Positions 23,404 to 37,848 of a stretch of 64,000 bases of DNA are shown here, one piece after another. Below the pieces are notes generated by a model. That model ran no database searches. It saw only the letters and a list, made by a program, of their open reading frames with translations, and was not told where the DNA came from. Made by a program: the position numbers and the translations under genes. This stretch comes from Parapristionchus giblindavisi. Lineage: Eukaryota > Nematoda > Chromadorea > Rhabditida > Diplogasteridae. The stretch's first letter is position 1, and each line of letters begins with the position of its first letter. The DNA lies in contig CALSFV010000237.1 in assembly GCA_943737045.1 (NCBI GenBank), positions 372,001-436,000 of the forward strand, given 5' to 3'.

Positions 23404-26400
23404 CACGTGAAAGAGCAAAAAATTCTGAATAATCTACACTTCAGTTCATGTCAAACTGTAATGCTGTGTTGATTCCACAATGCAATAAGTACAAAAGTAG
23501 CTTTCACTCTGATAAGACCAAAACAATACCTGAAATGAAAAATTTTCTGCTAAACCCAGCATGTTATATACCAAACGAAAGAGCAAAAAATTCTGAGTAT
23601 TTTGCACGTTCCCATGTTGAACAACGGCCACTTCAGCCGAATTAACAAAATTGAATTATGCTTTTTTGGCAATAAAGAATTCGTGTCAATTTAATATATT
23701 ATCGAATCTTATCGTAGCATATACCACGTGAAAGAGCAAAAAATTCTGAATAATCTACACTTCAGTTCATGTCAAACTGTAATGCTGTGTTGATTCCACA
23801 ATGCAATAAGTACAAAAGTAGCTTTCACTCTGATAAGACCAAAACAATACCTGAAATGAAAAATTTTCAGCTAAACCCAGCATGTCATATACCAAACGAA
23901 AGAGCAAAAAATTCTGAGTATTTTGCACGTTCCCATGTTGAACAACGGCCACTTCAGCCGAATTAACAAAATTGAATTATGCTTTTTTGGCAATAAAGAA
24001 TTCGTGTCAAGTTAATATATTATCGAATCTTATCGTAGCATATACCACGTGAAAGAGCAAAAAATTCTGAATAATCTACACTTCAGTTCATGTCAAACTG
24101 TAATGCTGTGTTGATTCCACAATGCAATAAGTACAAAAGTAGCTTTCACTCTGATAAGACCAAAAGATTACCTGAAATGAAAAATTTTCTGCTAAACCCA
24201 GCGTGTCATATACCAAACGAAAGAGCAATAAATTCTGAGTATTTTGCACGTTCCCATGTTGAACAACGGCCACTTCAGCCGAATTAACAAAATTGAATTA
24301 TGCTTTTTTGGCAATAAAGAATTCGTGTCAAGTTAATATATTATCGAATCTTATCGTAGCATATACCACGTGAAAGAGCAAAAAATTCTGAATAATCTAC
24401 ACTTCAGTTCATGTCAAACTGTAATGCTGTGTTGATTCCACAATGCAATAAGTACAAAAGTAGCTTTCACTCTGATAAGACCAAAACAATACCTGAAATG
24501 AAAAATTTTCTGCTAAACCCAGCGTGTCATATACCAAACGAAAGAGCAATAAATTCTGAGTATTTTGCACGTTCCCATGTTGAACAACGGCCACTTCAGC
24601 CGAATTAACAAAATTGAAGTATGCTTTTTTGGCAATAAAGAATTCGTGTCAAGTTAATATATTATCGAATCTTATCGTAGCATATACCACGTGAAAGAGC
24701 AAAAAATTCTGAATAATCTACACTTAAGTTCATGTCAAACTGTAATGCTGTGTTGATTCCACAATGCAATAAGTACAAAAGTAGCTTTCACTCTGATAAG
24801 ACCAAAACAATACCTGAAATGAAAAATTTTCTGCTAAACCCAGCGTGTCATATACCAAACGAAAGAGCAAAAAATTCTGAGTATTTTGCACGTTCCCATG
24901 TTGAACAACGGCCACTTCAGCCGAATTAACAAAATTGAATTATGCTTTTTTGGCAATAAAGAATTCGTGTCAAGTTAATATATTATCGAATCTTATCGTA
25001 GCATATACCACGTGAAAGAGCAAAAAATTCTGAATAATCTACACTTCAGTTCATGTCAAACTGTAATGCTGTGTTGATTCCACAATGCAATAAGTACAAA
25101 AGTAGCTTTCACTCTGATAAGACCAAAACAATACCTGAAATGAAAAATTTTCTGCTAAACCCAGCATGTTATATACCAAACGAAAGAGCAAAAAATTCTG
25201 AGTATTTTGCACGTTCCCATGTTGAACAACGGCCACTTCAGCCGAATTAACAAAATTGAATTATGCTTTTTTGGCAATAAAGAATTCGTGTCAATTTAAT
25301 ATATTATCGAATCTTATCGTAGCATATACCACGTGAAAGAGCAAAAAATTCTGAATAATCTACACTTCAGTTCATGTCAAACTGTAATGCTGTGTTGATT
25401 CCACAATGCAATAAGTACAAAAGTAGCTTTCACTCTGATAAGACCAAAACAATACCTGAAATGAAAAATTTTCAGCTAAACCCAGCATGTCATATACCAA
25501 ACGAAAGAGCAAAAAATTCTGAGTATTTTGCACGTTCCCATGTTGAACAACGGCCACTTCAGCCGAATTAACAAAATTGAATTATGCTTTTTTGGCAATA
25601 AAGAATTCGTGTCAAGTTAATATATTATCGAATCTTATCGTAGCATATACCACGTGAAAGAGCAAAAAATTCTGAATAATCTACACTTCAGTTCATGTCA
25701 AACTGTAATGCTGTGTTGATTCCACAATGCAATAAGTACAAAAGTAGCTTTCACTCTGATAAGACCAAAAGATTACCTGAAATGAAAAATTTTCTGCTAA
25801 ACCCAGCGTGTCATATACCAAACGAAAGAGCAATAAATTCTGAGTATTTTGCACGTTCCCATGTTGAACAACGGCCACTTCAGCCGAATTAACAAAATTG
25901 AATTATGCTTTTTTGGCAATAAAGAATTCGTGTCAAGTTAATATATTATCGAATCTTATCGTAGCATATACCACGTGAAAGAGCAAAAAATTCTGAATAA
26001 TCTACACTTCAGTTCATGTCAAACTGTAATGCTGTGTTGATTCCACAATGCAATAAGTACAAAAGTAGCTTTCACTCTGATAAGACCAAAACAATACCTG
26101 AAATGAAAAATTTTCTGCTAAACCCAGCGTGTCATATACCAAACGAAAGAGCAAAAAATTCTGAGGATTTTGCACGTTCCCATGTTGAACAACGGCCACT
26201 TCAGCCGAATTAACAAAATTGAATTATGCTTTTTTGGCAATAAAGAATTCGTGTCAAGTTAATATATTATCGAATCTTATCGTAGCATATACCACGTGAA
26301 AGAGCAAAAAATTCTGAATAATCTACACTTCAGTTCATGTCAAACTGTAATGCTGTGTTGATTCCACAATGCAATAAGTACAAAAGTAGCTTTCACTCTG

Positions 26401-29181
26401 ATAAGACCAAAACAATACCTGAAATGAAAAATTTTCTGCTAAACCCAGCGTGTCATATACCAAACGAAAGAGCAATAAATTCTGAGTATTTTGCACGTTC
26501 CCATGTTGAACAACGACCACTTCAGCCGAATTAACAAAATTGAATTATGCTTTTTTGGCAATAAAGAATTCGTGTCAAGTTAATATATTATCGAATCTTA
26601 TCGTAGCATATACCACGTGAAAGAGCAAAAAATTCTGAATAATCTACACTTCAGTTCATGTCAAACTGTAATGCTGTGTTGATTCCACAATGCAATAAGT
26701 ACAAAAGTAGCTTTCACTCTGATAAGACCAAAACAATACCTGAAATGAAAAATTTTCTGCTAAACCCAGCGTGTCATATACCAAACGAAAGAGCAATAAA
26801 TTCTGAGTATTTTGCACGTTCCCATGTTGAACAACGGCCACTTCAGCCGAATTAACAAAATTGAAGTATGCTTTTTTGGCAATAAAGAATTCGTGTCAAG
26901 TTAATATATTATCGAATCTTATCGTAGCATATACCACGTGAAAGAGCAAAAAATTCTGAATAATCTACACTTAAGTTCATGTCAAACTGTAATGCTGTGT
27001 TGATTCCACAATGCAATAAGTACAAAAGTAGCTTTCACTCTGATAAGACCAAAACAATACCTGAAATGAAAAATTTTCTGCTAAACCCAGCGTGTCATAT
27101 ACCAAACGAAAGAGCAAAAAATTCTGAGTATTTTGCACGTTCCCATGTTGAACAACGGCCACTTCAGCCGAATTAACAAAATTGAATTATGCTTTTTTGG
27201 CAATAAAGAATTCGTGTCAAGTTAATATATTATCGAATCTTATCGTAGCATATACCACGTGAAAGAGCAAAAAATTCTGAATAATCTACACCTCAGTTCA
27301 TGTCAAACTGTAATGCTGTGTTGATTCCACAATGCAATAAGTACAAAAGTAGCTTTCACTCTGATAAGACCAAAACAATACCTGAAATGAAAAATTTTCT
27401 GCTAAACCCAGCGTGTCATATACCAAACGAAAGAGCAATAAATTCTGAGTATTTTGCACGTTCCCATGTTGAACAACGACCACTTCAGCCGAATTAACAA
27501 AATTGAATTATGCTTTTTTGGCAATAAAGAATTCGTGTCAAGTTAATATATTATCGAATCTTATCGTAGCATATACCACGTGAAAGAGCAAAAAATTCTG
27601 AATAATCTACACTTCAGTTCATGTCAAACTGTAATGCTGTGTTGATTCCACAATGCAATAAGTACAAAAGTAGCTTTCACTCTGATAAGACCAAAACAAT
27701 ACCTGAAATGAAAAATTTTCTGCTAAACCCAGCATGTTATATACCAAACGAAAGAGCAAAAAATTCTGAGTATTTTGCACGTTCCCATGTTGAACAACGG
27801 CCACTTCAGCCGAATTAACAAAATTGAATTATGCTTTTTTGGCAATAAAGAATTCGTGTCAATTTAATATATTATCGAATCTTATCGTAGCATATACCAC
27901 GTGAAAGAGCAAAAAATTCTGAATAATCTACACTTCAGTTCATGTCAAACTGTAATGCTGTGTTGATTCCACAATGCAATAAGTACAAAAGTAGCTTTCA
28001 CTCTGATAAGACCAAAACAATACCTGAAATGAAAAATTTTCAGCTAAACCCAGCATGTCATATACCAAACGAAAGAGCAAAAAATTCTGAGTATTTTGCA
28101 CGTTCCCATGTTGAACAACGGCCACTTCAGCCGAATTAACAAAATTGAATTATGCTTTTTTGGCAATAAAGAATTCGTGTCAAGTTAATATATTATCGAA
28201 TCTTATCGTAGCATATACCACGTGAAAGAGCAAAAAATTCTGAATAATCTACACTTCAGTTCATGTCAAACTGTAATGCTGTGTTGATTCCACAATGCAA
28301 TAAGTACAAAAGTAGCTTTCACTCTGATAAGACCAAAAGATTACCTGAAATGAAAAATTTTCTGCTAAACCCAGCGTGTCATATACCAAACGAAAGAGCA
28401 ATAAATTCTGAGTATTTTGCACGTTCCCATGTTGAACAACGGCCACTTCAGCCGAATTAACAAAATTGAATTATGCTTTTTTGGCAATAAAGAATTCGTG
28501 TCAAGTTAATATATTATCGAATCTTATCGTAGCATATACCACGTGAAAGAGCAAAAAATTCTGAATAATCTACACTTCAGTTCATGTCAAACTGTAATGC
28601 TGTGTTGATTCCACAATGCAATAAGTACAAAAGTAGCTTTCACTCTGATAAGACCAAAACAATACCTGAAATGAAAAATTTTCTGCTAAACCCAGCGTGT
28701 CATATACCAAACGAAAGAGCAATAAATTCTGAGTATTTTGCACGTTCCCATGTTGAACAACGGCCACTTCAGCCGAATTAACAAAATTGAAGTATGCTTT
28801 TTTGGCAATAAAGAATTCGTGTCAAGTTAATATATTATCGAATCTTATCGTAGCATATACCACGTGAAAGAGCAAAAAATTCTGAATAATCTACACTTAA
28901 GTTCATGTCAAACTGTAATGCTGTGTTGATTCCACAATGCAATAAGTACAAAAGTAGCTTTCACTCTGATAAGACCAAAACAATACCTGAAATGAAAAAT
29001 TTTCTGCTAAACCCAGCGTGTCATATACCAAACGAAAGAGCAAAAAATTCTGAGTATTTTGCACGTTCCCATGTTGAACAACGGCCACTTCAGCCGAATT
29101 AACAAAATTGAATTATGCTTTTTTGGCAATAAAGAATTCGTGTCAAGTTAATATATTATCGAATCTTATCGTAGCATATAC
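23404..29181 (+). repeat. Satellite region with three copies of a 5-unit order
   Basis: The order GCATGTTATATACC, TTTTCAGCTAAACCC, CAAAAGATTACCTG, AATTGAAGTATGC, standard occurs at 23404-25008 and 27577-29181. In the copy starting at 25009 it is interrupted by two inserted units. The GCATGTTATATACC unit always also carries GTCAATTTAATAT. Confidence 0.8.
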
Positions 29182-32100
29182 CACGTGAAAGAGCAAAAAA
29201 TTCTGAATAATCTACACTTCAGTTCATGTCAAACTGTAATGCTGTGTTGATTCCACAATGCAATAAGTACAAAAGTAGCTTTCACTCTGATAAGACCAAA
29301 ACAATACCTGAAATGAAAAATTTTCTGCTAAACCCAGCATGTCATATACCAAACGAAAGAGCAAAAAATTCCGAGGATTTTGCACGTTCCCATGTTGAAC
29401 AACGGCCACTTCAGACGAATTAACAAAATTGAATTATGCTTTTTTGGCAATAAAGAATTCGTGTCAAGTTAATATATTATCGAATCTTATCGTAGCATAT
29501 ACCACGTGAAAGAGCAAAAAATTCTGAATAATCTACACTTCAGTTCATGTCAAACTGTAATGCTGTGTTGATTCCACAATGCAATAAGTACAAAAGTAGC
29601 TTTCACTCTGATAAGACCAAAACAATACCTGAAATGAAAAATTTTCAGCTAAACCCAGCATGTCATATACCAAACGAAAGAGCAAAAAATTCTGAGTATT
29701 TTGCACGTTCCCATGTTGAACAACGGCCACTTCAGCCGAATTAACAAAATTGAATTATGCTTTTTTGGCAATAAAGAATTCGTGTCAAGTTAATATATTA
29801 TCGAATCTTATCGTAGCATATACCACGTGAAAGAGCAAAAAATTCTGAATAATCTACACTTCAGTTCATGTCAAACTGTAATGCTGTGTTGATTCCACAA
29901 TGCAATAAGTACAAAAGTAGCTTTCACTCTGATAAGACCAAAACAATACCTGAAATGAAAAAATTTCTGCTAAACCCAGCATGTCATATACCAAACGAAA
30001 GAGCAAAAAATTCTGAGTATTTTGCACGTTCCCATGTTGAACAACGGCCACTTCAGCCGAATTAACAAAATTGAATTATGCTTTTTTGGCAATAAAGAAT
30101 TCGTGTCAAGTTAATATATTATCGAATCTTATCGTAGCATATACCACGTGAAAGAGCAAAAAATTCTGAATAATCTACACTTCAGTTCATGTCAAACTGT
30201 AATGCTGTGTTGATTCCACAATGCAATAAGTACAAAAGTAGCTTTCACTCTGATAAGACCAAAACAATACCTGAAATGAAAAATTTTCTGCTAAACCCAG
30301 CGTGTCATATACCAAACGAAAGAGCAAAAAATTCTGAGTATTTTGCACGTTCCCATGTTGAACAACGGCCACTTCAGCCGAATTAACAAAATTGAATTAT
30401 GCTTTTTTGGCAATAAAGAATTCGTGTCAAGTTAATATATTATCGAATCTTATCGTAGCATATACCACGTGAAAGAGCAAAAAATTCTGAATAACCTACA
30501 CTTCAGTTCATGTCAAACTGTAATGCTGTGTTGATTCCACAATGCAATAAGTACAAAAGTAGCTTTCACTCTGATAAGACCAAAACAATACCTGAAATGA
30601 AATATTTTCTGCTAAACCCAGCGTGTCATATACCAAACGAAAGAGCAATAAATTCTGAGTATTTTGCACGTTCCCATGTTGAACAACGGCCACTTCAGCC
30701 GAATTAACAAAATTGAATTATGCTTTTTTGGCAATAAAGAATTCGTGTCAAGTTAATATATTATCGAATCTTATCGTAGCATATACCACGTGAAAGAGCA
30801 AAAAATTCTGAATAATCTACACTTCAGTTCATGTCAAACTGTAATGCTGTGTTGATTCCACAATGCAATAAGTACAAAAGTAGCTTTCACTCTGATAAGA
30901 CCAAAACAATACCTGAAATGAAAAATTTTCTGCTAAACCCAGCGTGTCATATACCAAACGAAAGAGCAATAAATTCTGAGTATTTTGCACGTTCCCATGT
31001 TGAACAACGGCCACTTCAGCCGAATTAACAAAATTGAATTATGCTTTTTTGGCAATAAAGAATTCGTGTCAAGTTAATATATTATCGAATATTATCGTAG
31101 CATATACCACGTGAAAGAGCAAAAAATTCTGAATAATCTACACTTCAGTTCATGTCAAACTGTAATGCTGTGTTGATTCCACAATGCAATAAGTACAAAA
31201 GTAGCTTTCACTCTGATAAGACCAAAACAATACCTGAAATGAAATATTTTCTGCTAAACCCAGCGTGTCATATACCAAACGAAAGAGCAAAAAATTCTGA
31301 GTATTTTGCACGTTCCCATGTTGAACAACGGCCACTTCAGCCGAATTAACAAAATTGAATTATGCTTTTTTGGCAATAAAGAATTCGTGTCAAGTTAATA
31401 TATTATCGAATCTTATCGTAGCATATACCACGTGAAAGAGCAAAAAATTCTGAATAATCTACACTTCAGTTCATGTCAAACTGTAATGCTGTGTTGATTC
31501 CACAATGCAATAAGTACAAAAGTAGCTTTCACTCTGATAAGACCAAAACAATACCTGAAATGAAAAATTTTCTGCTAAACCCAGCGTGTCATATACCAAA
31601 CGAAAGAGCAAAAAATTCTGAGTATTTTGCACGTTCCCATGTTGAACAACGGCCACTTCAGCCGAATTAACAAAATTGAATTATGCTTTTTTGGCAATAA
31701 AGAATTCGTGTCAAGTTAATATATTATCGAATCTTATCGTAGCATATACCACGTGAAAGAGCAAAAAATTCTGAATAATCTACACTTCAGTTCATGTCAA
31801 ACTGTAATGCTGTGTTGATTCCACAATGCAATAAGTACAAAAGTAGCTTTCACTCTGATAAGACCAAAACAATACCTGAAATGAAAAATTTTCTGCTAAA
31901 CCCAGCATGTCATATACCAAACGAAAGAGCAAAAAATTCCGAGGATTTTGCACGTTCCCATGTTGAACAACGGCCACTTCAGACGAATTAACAAAATTGA
32001 ATTATGCTTTTTTGGCAATAAAGAATTCGTGTCAAGTTAATATATTATCGAATCTTATCGTAGCATATACCACGTGAAAGAGCAAAAAATTCTGAATAAT

Positions 32101-34317
32101 CTACACTTCAGTTCATGTCAAACTGTAATGCTGTGTTGATTCCACAATGCAATAAGTACAAAAGTAGCTTTCACTCTGATAAGACCAAAACAATACCTGA
32201 AATGAAAAATTTTCAGCTAAACCCAGCATGTCATATACCAAACGAAAGAGCAAAAAATTCTGAGTATTTTGCACGTTCCCATGTTGAACAACGGCCACTT
32301 CAGCCGAATTAACAAAATTGAATTATGCTTTTTTGGCAATAAAGAATTCGTGTCAAGTTAATATATTATCGAATCTTATCGTAGCATATACCACGTGAAA
32401 GAGCAAAAAATTCTGAATAATCTACACTTCAGTTCATGTCAAACTGTAATGCTGTGTTGATTCCACAATGCAATAAGTACAAAAGTAGCTTTCACTCTGA
32501 TAAGACCAAAACAATACCTGAAATGAAAAAATTTCTGCTAAACCCAGCATGTCATATACCAAACGAAAGAGCAAAAAATTCTGAGTATTTTGCACGTTCC
32601 CATGTTGAACAACGGCCACTTCAGCCGAATTAACAAAATTGAATTATGCTTTTTTGGCAATAAAGAATTCGTGTCAAGTTAATATATTATCGAATCTTAT
32701 CGTAGCATATACCACGTGAAAGAGCAAAAAATTCTGAATAATCTACACTTCAGTTCATGTCAAACTGTAATGCTGTGTTGATTCCACAATGCAATAAGTA
32801 CAAAAGTAGCTTTCACTCTGATAAGACCAAAACAATACCTGAAATGAAAAATTTTCTGCTAAACCCAGCGTGTCATATACCAAACGAAAGAGCAAAAAAT
32901 TCTGAGTATTTTGCACGTTCCCATGTTGAACAACGGCCACTTCAGCCGAATTAACAAAATTGAATTATGCTTTTTTGGCAATAAAGAATTCGTGTCAAGT
33001 TAATATATTATCGAATCTTATCGTAGCATATACCACGTGAAAGAGCAAAAAATTCTGAATAATCTACACTTCAGTTCATGTCAAACTGTAATGCTGTGTT
33101 GATTCCACAATGCAATAAGTACAAAAGTAGCTTTCACTCTGATAAGACCAAAACAATACCTGAAATGAAATATTTTCTGCTAAACCCAGCGTGTCATATA
33201 CCAAACGAAAGAGCAATAAATTCTGAGTATTTTGCACGTTCCCATGTTGAACAACGGCCACTTCAGCCGAATTAACAAAATTGAATTATGCTTTTTTGGC
33301 AATAAAGAATTCGTGTCAAGTTAATATATTATCGAATCTTATCGTAGCATATACCACGTGAAAGAGCAAAAAATTCTGAATAATCTACACTTCAGTTCAT
33401 GTCAAACTGTAATGCTGTGTTGATTCCACAATGCAATAAGTACAAAAGTAGCTTTCACTCTGATAAGACCAAAACAATACCTGAAATGAAAAATTTTCTG
33501 CTAAACCCAGCGTGTCATATACCAAACGAAAGAGCAATAAATTCTGAGTATTTTGCACGTTCCCATGTTGAACAACGGCCACTTCAGCCGAATTAACAAA
33601 ATTGAATTATGCTTTTTTGGCAATAAAGAATTCGTGTCAAGTTAATATATTATCGAATATTATCGTAGCATATACCACGTGAAAGAGCAAAAAATTCTGA
33701 ATAATCTACACTTCAGTTCATGTCAAACTGTAATGCTGTGTTGATTCCACAATGCAATAAGTACAAAAGTAGCTTTCACTCTGATAAGACCAAAACAATA
33801 CCTGAAATGAAATATTTTCTGCTAAACCCAGCGTGTCATATACCAAACGAAAGAGCAATAAATTCTGAGTATTTTGCACGTTCCCATGTTGAACAACGGC
33901 CACTTCAGCCGAATTAACAAAATTGAATTATGCTTTTTTGGCAATAAAGAATTCGTGTCAAGTTAATATATTATCGAATCTTATCGTAGCATATACCACG
34001 TGAAAGAGCAAAAAATTCTGAATAATCTACACTTCAGTTCATGTCAAACTGTAATGCTGTGTTGATTCCACAATGCAATAAGTACAAAAGTAGCTTTCAC
34101 TCTGATAAGACCAAAAGATTACCTGAAATGAAAAATTTTCTGCTAGACCCAGCGTGTCATATACCAAACGAAAGAGCAAAAAATTCTGAGTATTTTGCAC
34201 GTTCCCATGTTGAACAACGGCCACTTCAGCCGAATTAACAAAATTGTATTATGCATTTTTGGCAATAAAGAATTCGTGTCAAGTTAATATATTATCGAAT
34301 CTTATCGTAGCATATAC
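29182..34317 (+). repeat. Tandem duplication of an 8-unit satellite block (2568 bp)
   Basis: 29182-31749 and 31750-34317 match unit by unit for the first six units. Shared rare variants include ATTCCGAGGATTTTG with TTCAGACGAATT, and GAAAAAATTTCTGC. The last two units differ, and the second copy ends in a CAAAAGATTACC unit. Confidence 0.85.
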
Positions 34318-36564
34318 CACGTGAAAGAGCAAAAAATTCTGAATAATCTACACTTCAGTTCATGTCAAACTGTAATGCTGTGTTGATTCCACAATGCAAT
34401 AAGTACAAAAGTAGCTTTCACTCTGATAAGACCAAAACAATACCTGAAATGAAATATTTTCTGCTAAACCCAGCGTGTCATATACCAAACGAAAGAGCAA
34501 AAAATTCTGAGTATTTTGCACGTTCCCATGTTGAACAACGGCCACTTCAGCCGAATTAACAAAATTGAATTATGCATTTTTGGCAATAAAGAATTCGTGA
34601 CACGTCAATGCTTTATCGAAACTTATCGTAGCATATGCCACGTGAAAGAGCAAAAAATTCTGAATAATCTACACTTCAGTTCATGTCAAACTGCAGTCTT
34701 GTGTTGATTCCACAATGCCCAAAGTACAAAAGTAGCTTTCACTCTGATAAGACCAAAAGATTACCTGAAATGAAAAATTATCTGCTAGACCCAGTGTGTC
34801 ATATACCAAACGAAAGAGCAAAAAATTCTGAGTATTTTGCACGTTCCCATGTTGAACAACGGCCACTTCAGCCGAATTAACAAAATTGAATTATGCTTTT
34901 TTGGCAATAAAGAATTCGTGTCAAGTTAATATATTATCGAATCTTATCGTAGCATATACCACGTGAAAGAGCAAAAAATTCTGAATTATCTACACTTCAG
35001 TTCATGTCAAACTGTAATGCTGTGTTGATTCCACAATGCAATAAGTACAAAAGTAGCTTTCACTCTGATAAGACCAAAACAATACCTGAAATGAAAAATT
35101 TTCTGCTAAACCCAGCGTGTCATATACCAAACGAAAGAGCAATAAATTCTGAGTATTTTGCACGTTCCCATGTTGAACAACGGCCACTTCAGCCGAATTA
35201 ACAAAATTGAATTATGCTTTTTTGGCAATAAAGAATTCGTGTCAAGTTAATATATTATCGAATCTTATCGTAGAATATACCACGTGAAAGAGCAAACAAT
35301 TCTGAATAATCTACACTTCAGTTCATGTCAAACTGTAATGCTGTGTTGATTCCACAATGCAATAAGTACAAAAGTAGCTTTCACTCTGATAAGACCAAAA
35401 CAATACCTGAAATGAAAAATTTTCTGCTAAACCCAGCGTGTCATATACCAAACGAAAGAGCAATAAATTCTGAGTATTTTGCACGTTCCCATGTTGAACA
35501 ACGGCCACTTCAGCCGAATTAACAAAATTGAATTATGCTTTTTTGGCAATAAAGAATTCGTGTCAAGTTAATATATTATCGAATCTTATCGTAGAATATA
35601 CCACGTGAAAGAGCAAAAAATTCTGAATAATCTACACTTCAGTTCATGTCAAACTGTAATGCTGTGTTGATTCCACAATGCAATAAGTACAAAAGTAGGT
35701 TTCACTCTGATAAGACCAAAACAATACCTGAAATGAAAAATTTTCTGCTAAACCCAGCGTGTCATATACCAAACGAAAGAGCAATAAATTCTGAGTATTT
35801 TGCACGTTCCCATGTTGAACAACGGCCACTTCAGCCGAATTAACAAAATTGAATTATGCTTTTTTGGCAATAAAGAATTCGTGTCAAGTTAATATATTAT
35901 CGAATCTTATCGTAGCATATACCACGTGAAAGAGCAAAAAATTCTGAATAATCTACACTTCAGTTCATGTCAAACTGTAATGCTGTGTTGATTCCACAAT
36001 GCAATAAGTACAAAAGTAGCTTTCACTCTGATAAGACCAAAAGATTACCTGAAATGAAAAATTTTCTGTTAGACCCAGTGTGTCATATACCAAACGAAAG
36101 AGCAAAAAATTCTGAGTATTTTGCACGTTCCCATGTTGAACAACGGCCACTTCAGCCGAATTAACAAAATTGAATTATGCATTTTTGGCAATAAAGAATT
36201 CGTGACACGTCAATGCTTTATCGAAACTTATCGTAGCATATGCCACGTGAAAGAGCAAAAAATTCTGAATAATCTACACTTCAGTTCATGTCAAACTGCA
36301 GTCTTGTGTTGATTCCACAATGCCCAAAGTACAAAAGTAGCTTTCACTCTGATAAGACCAAAAGATTACCTGAAATGAAAAATTATCTGCTAGACCCAGT
36401 GTGTCATATACCAAACGAAAGAGCAAAAAATTCTGAGTATTTTGCACGTTCCCATGTTGAACAACGGCCACTTCAGCCGAATTAACAAAATTGAATTATG
36501 CTTTTTTGGCAATAAAGAATTCGTGTCAAGTTAATATATTATCGAATCTTATCGTAGCATATAC
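34318..36564 (+). repeat. Satellite units with divergent variant, duplicated at 1605 bp
   Basis: Near 34600 and again near 36205 the array reads ACACGTCAATGCTTTATCG and then CTGCAGTCTTGTG with AATGCCCAAAGTAC. These are several clustered differences, whereas neighbouring units differ by only one to four. The two are five units apart. They look like pieces of a more diverged subfamily introduced once and then duplicated. Confidence 0.85.
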
Positions 36565-37848
36565 CACGTGAAAGAGCAAAAAATTCTGAATTATCTACAC
36601 TTCAGTTCATGTCAAACTGTAATGCTGTGTTGATTCCACAATGCAATAAGTACAAAAGTAGCTTTCACTCTGATAAGACCAAAACAATACCTGAAATGAA
36701 AAATTTTCTGCTAAACCCAGCGTGTCATATACCAAACGAAAGAGCAATAAATTCTGAGTATTTTGCACGTTCCCATGTTGAACAACGGCCACTTCAGCCG
36801 AATTAACAAAATTGAATTATGCTTTTTTGGCAATAAAGAATTCGTGTCAAGTTAATATATTATCGAATCTTATCGTAGAATATACCACGTGAAAGAGCAA
36901 AAAATTCTGAATAATCTACACTTCAGTTCATGTCAAACTGTAATGCTGTGTTGATTCCACAATGCAATAAGTACAAAAGTAGCTTTCACTCTGATAAGAC
37001 CAAAACAATACCTGAAATGAAAAATTTTCTGCTAAACCCAGCGTGTCATATACCAAACGAAAGAGCAAAAAATTCTGAGTATTTTGCACGTTCCCATGTT
37101 GAACAACGGCCACTTCAGCCGAATTAACAAAATTGAATTATGTTTTTTTGGCAATAAAGAATTCGTGTCAAGTTAATATATTATCGAATCTTATCGTAGC
37201 ATATACCACGTGAAAGAGCAAAAAATTCTGAATAATCTACACTTAAGTTCATGTCAAACTGTAATGCTGTGTTGATTCCACAATGCAATAAGTACAAAAG
37301 TAGCTTTCACTCTGATAAGACCAAAACAATACCTGAAATGAAAAATTTTCTGCTAAACCCAGCGTGTCATATACCAAACGAAAGAGCAAAAAATTCTGAG
37401 GATTTTGCACGTTCCCATGTTGAACAACGGCCACTTCAGCCGAATTAACAAAATTGAATTATGCTTTTTTGGCAATAAAGAATTCGTGTCAAGTTAATAT
37501 ATTATCGAATCTTATCGTAGCATATACCACGTGAAAGAGCAAAAAATTCTGAATAATCTACACTTAAGTTCATGTCAAACTGTAATGCTGTGTTGATTCC
37601 ACAATGCAATAAGTACAAAAGTAGCTTTCACTCTGATAAGACCAAAACAATACCTGAAATGAAAAATTTTTTGCTAAACCCAGCGTGTCATATACCAAAC
37701 GAAAGAGCAAAAAATTCTGAGTATTTTGCACGTTCCCATGTTGAACAACGGCCACTTCAGCCGAATTAACAAAATTGAATTATGCTTTTTTGGCAATAAA
37801 GAATTCGTGTCAAGTTAATATATTATCGAATTTTATCGTAGCATATAC

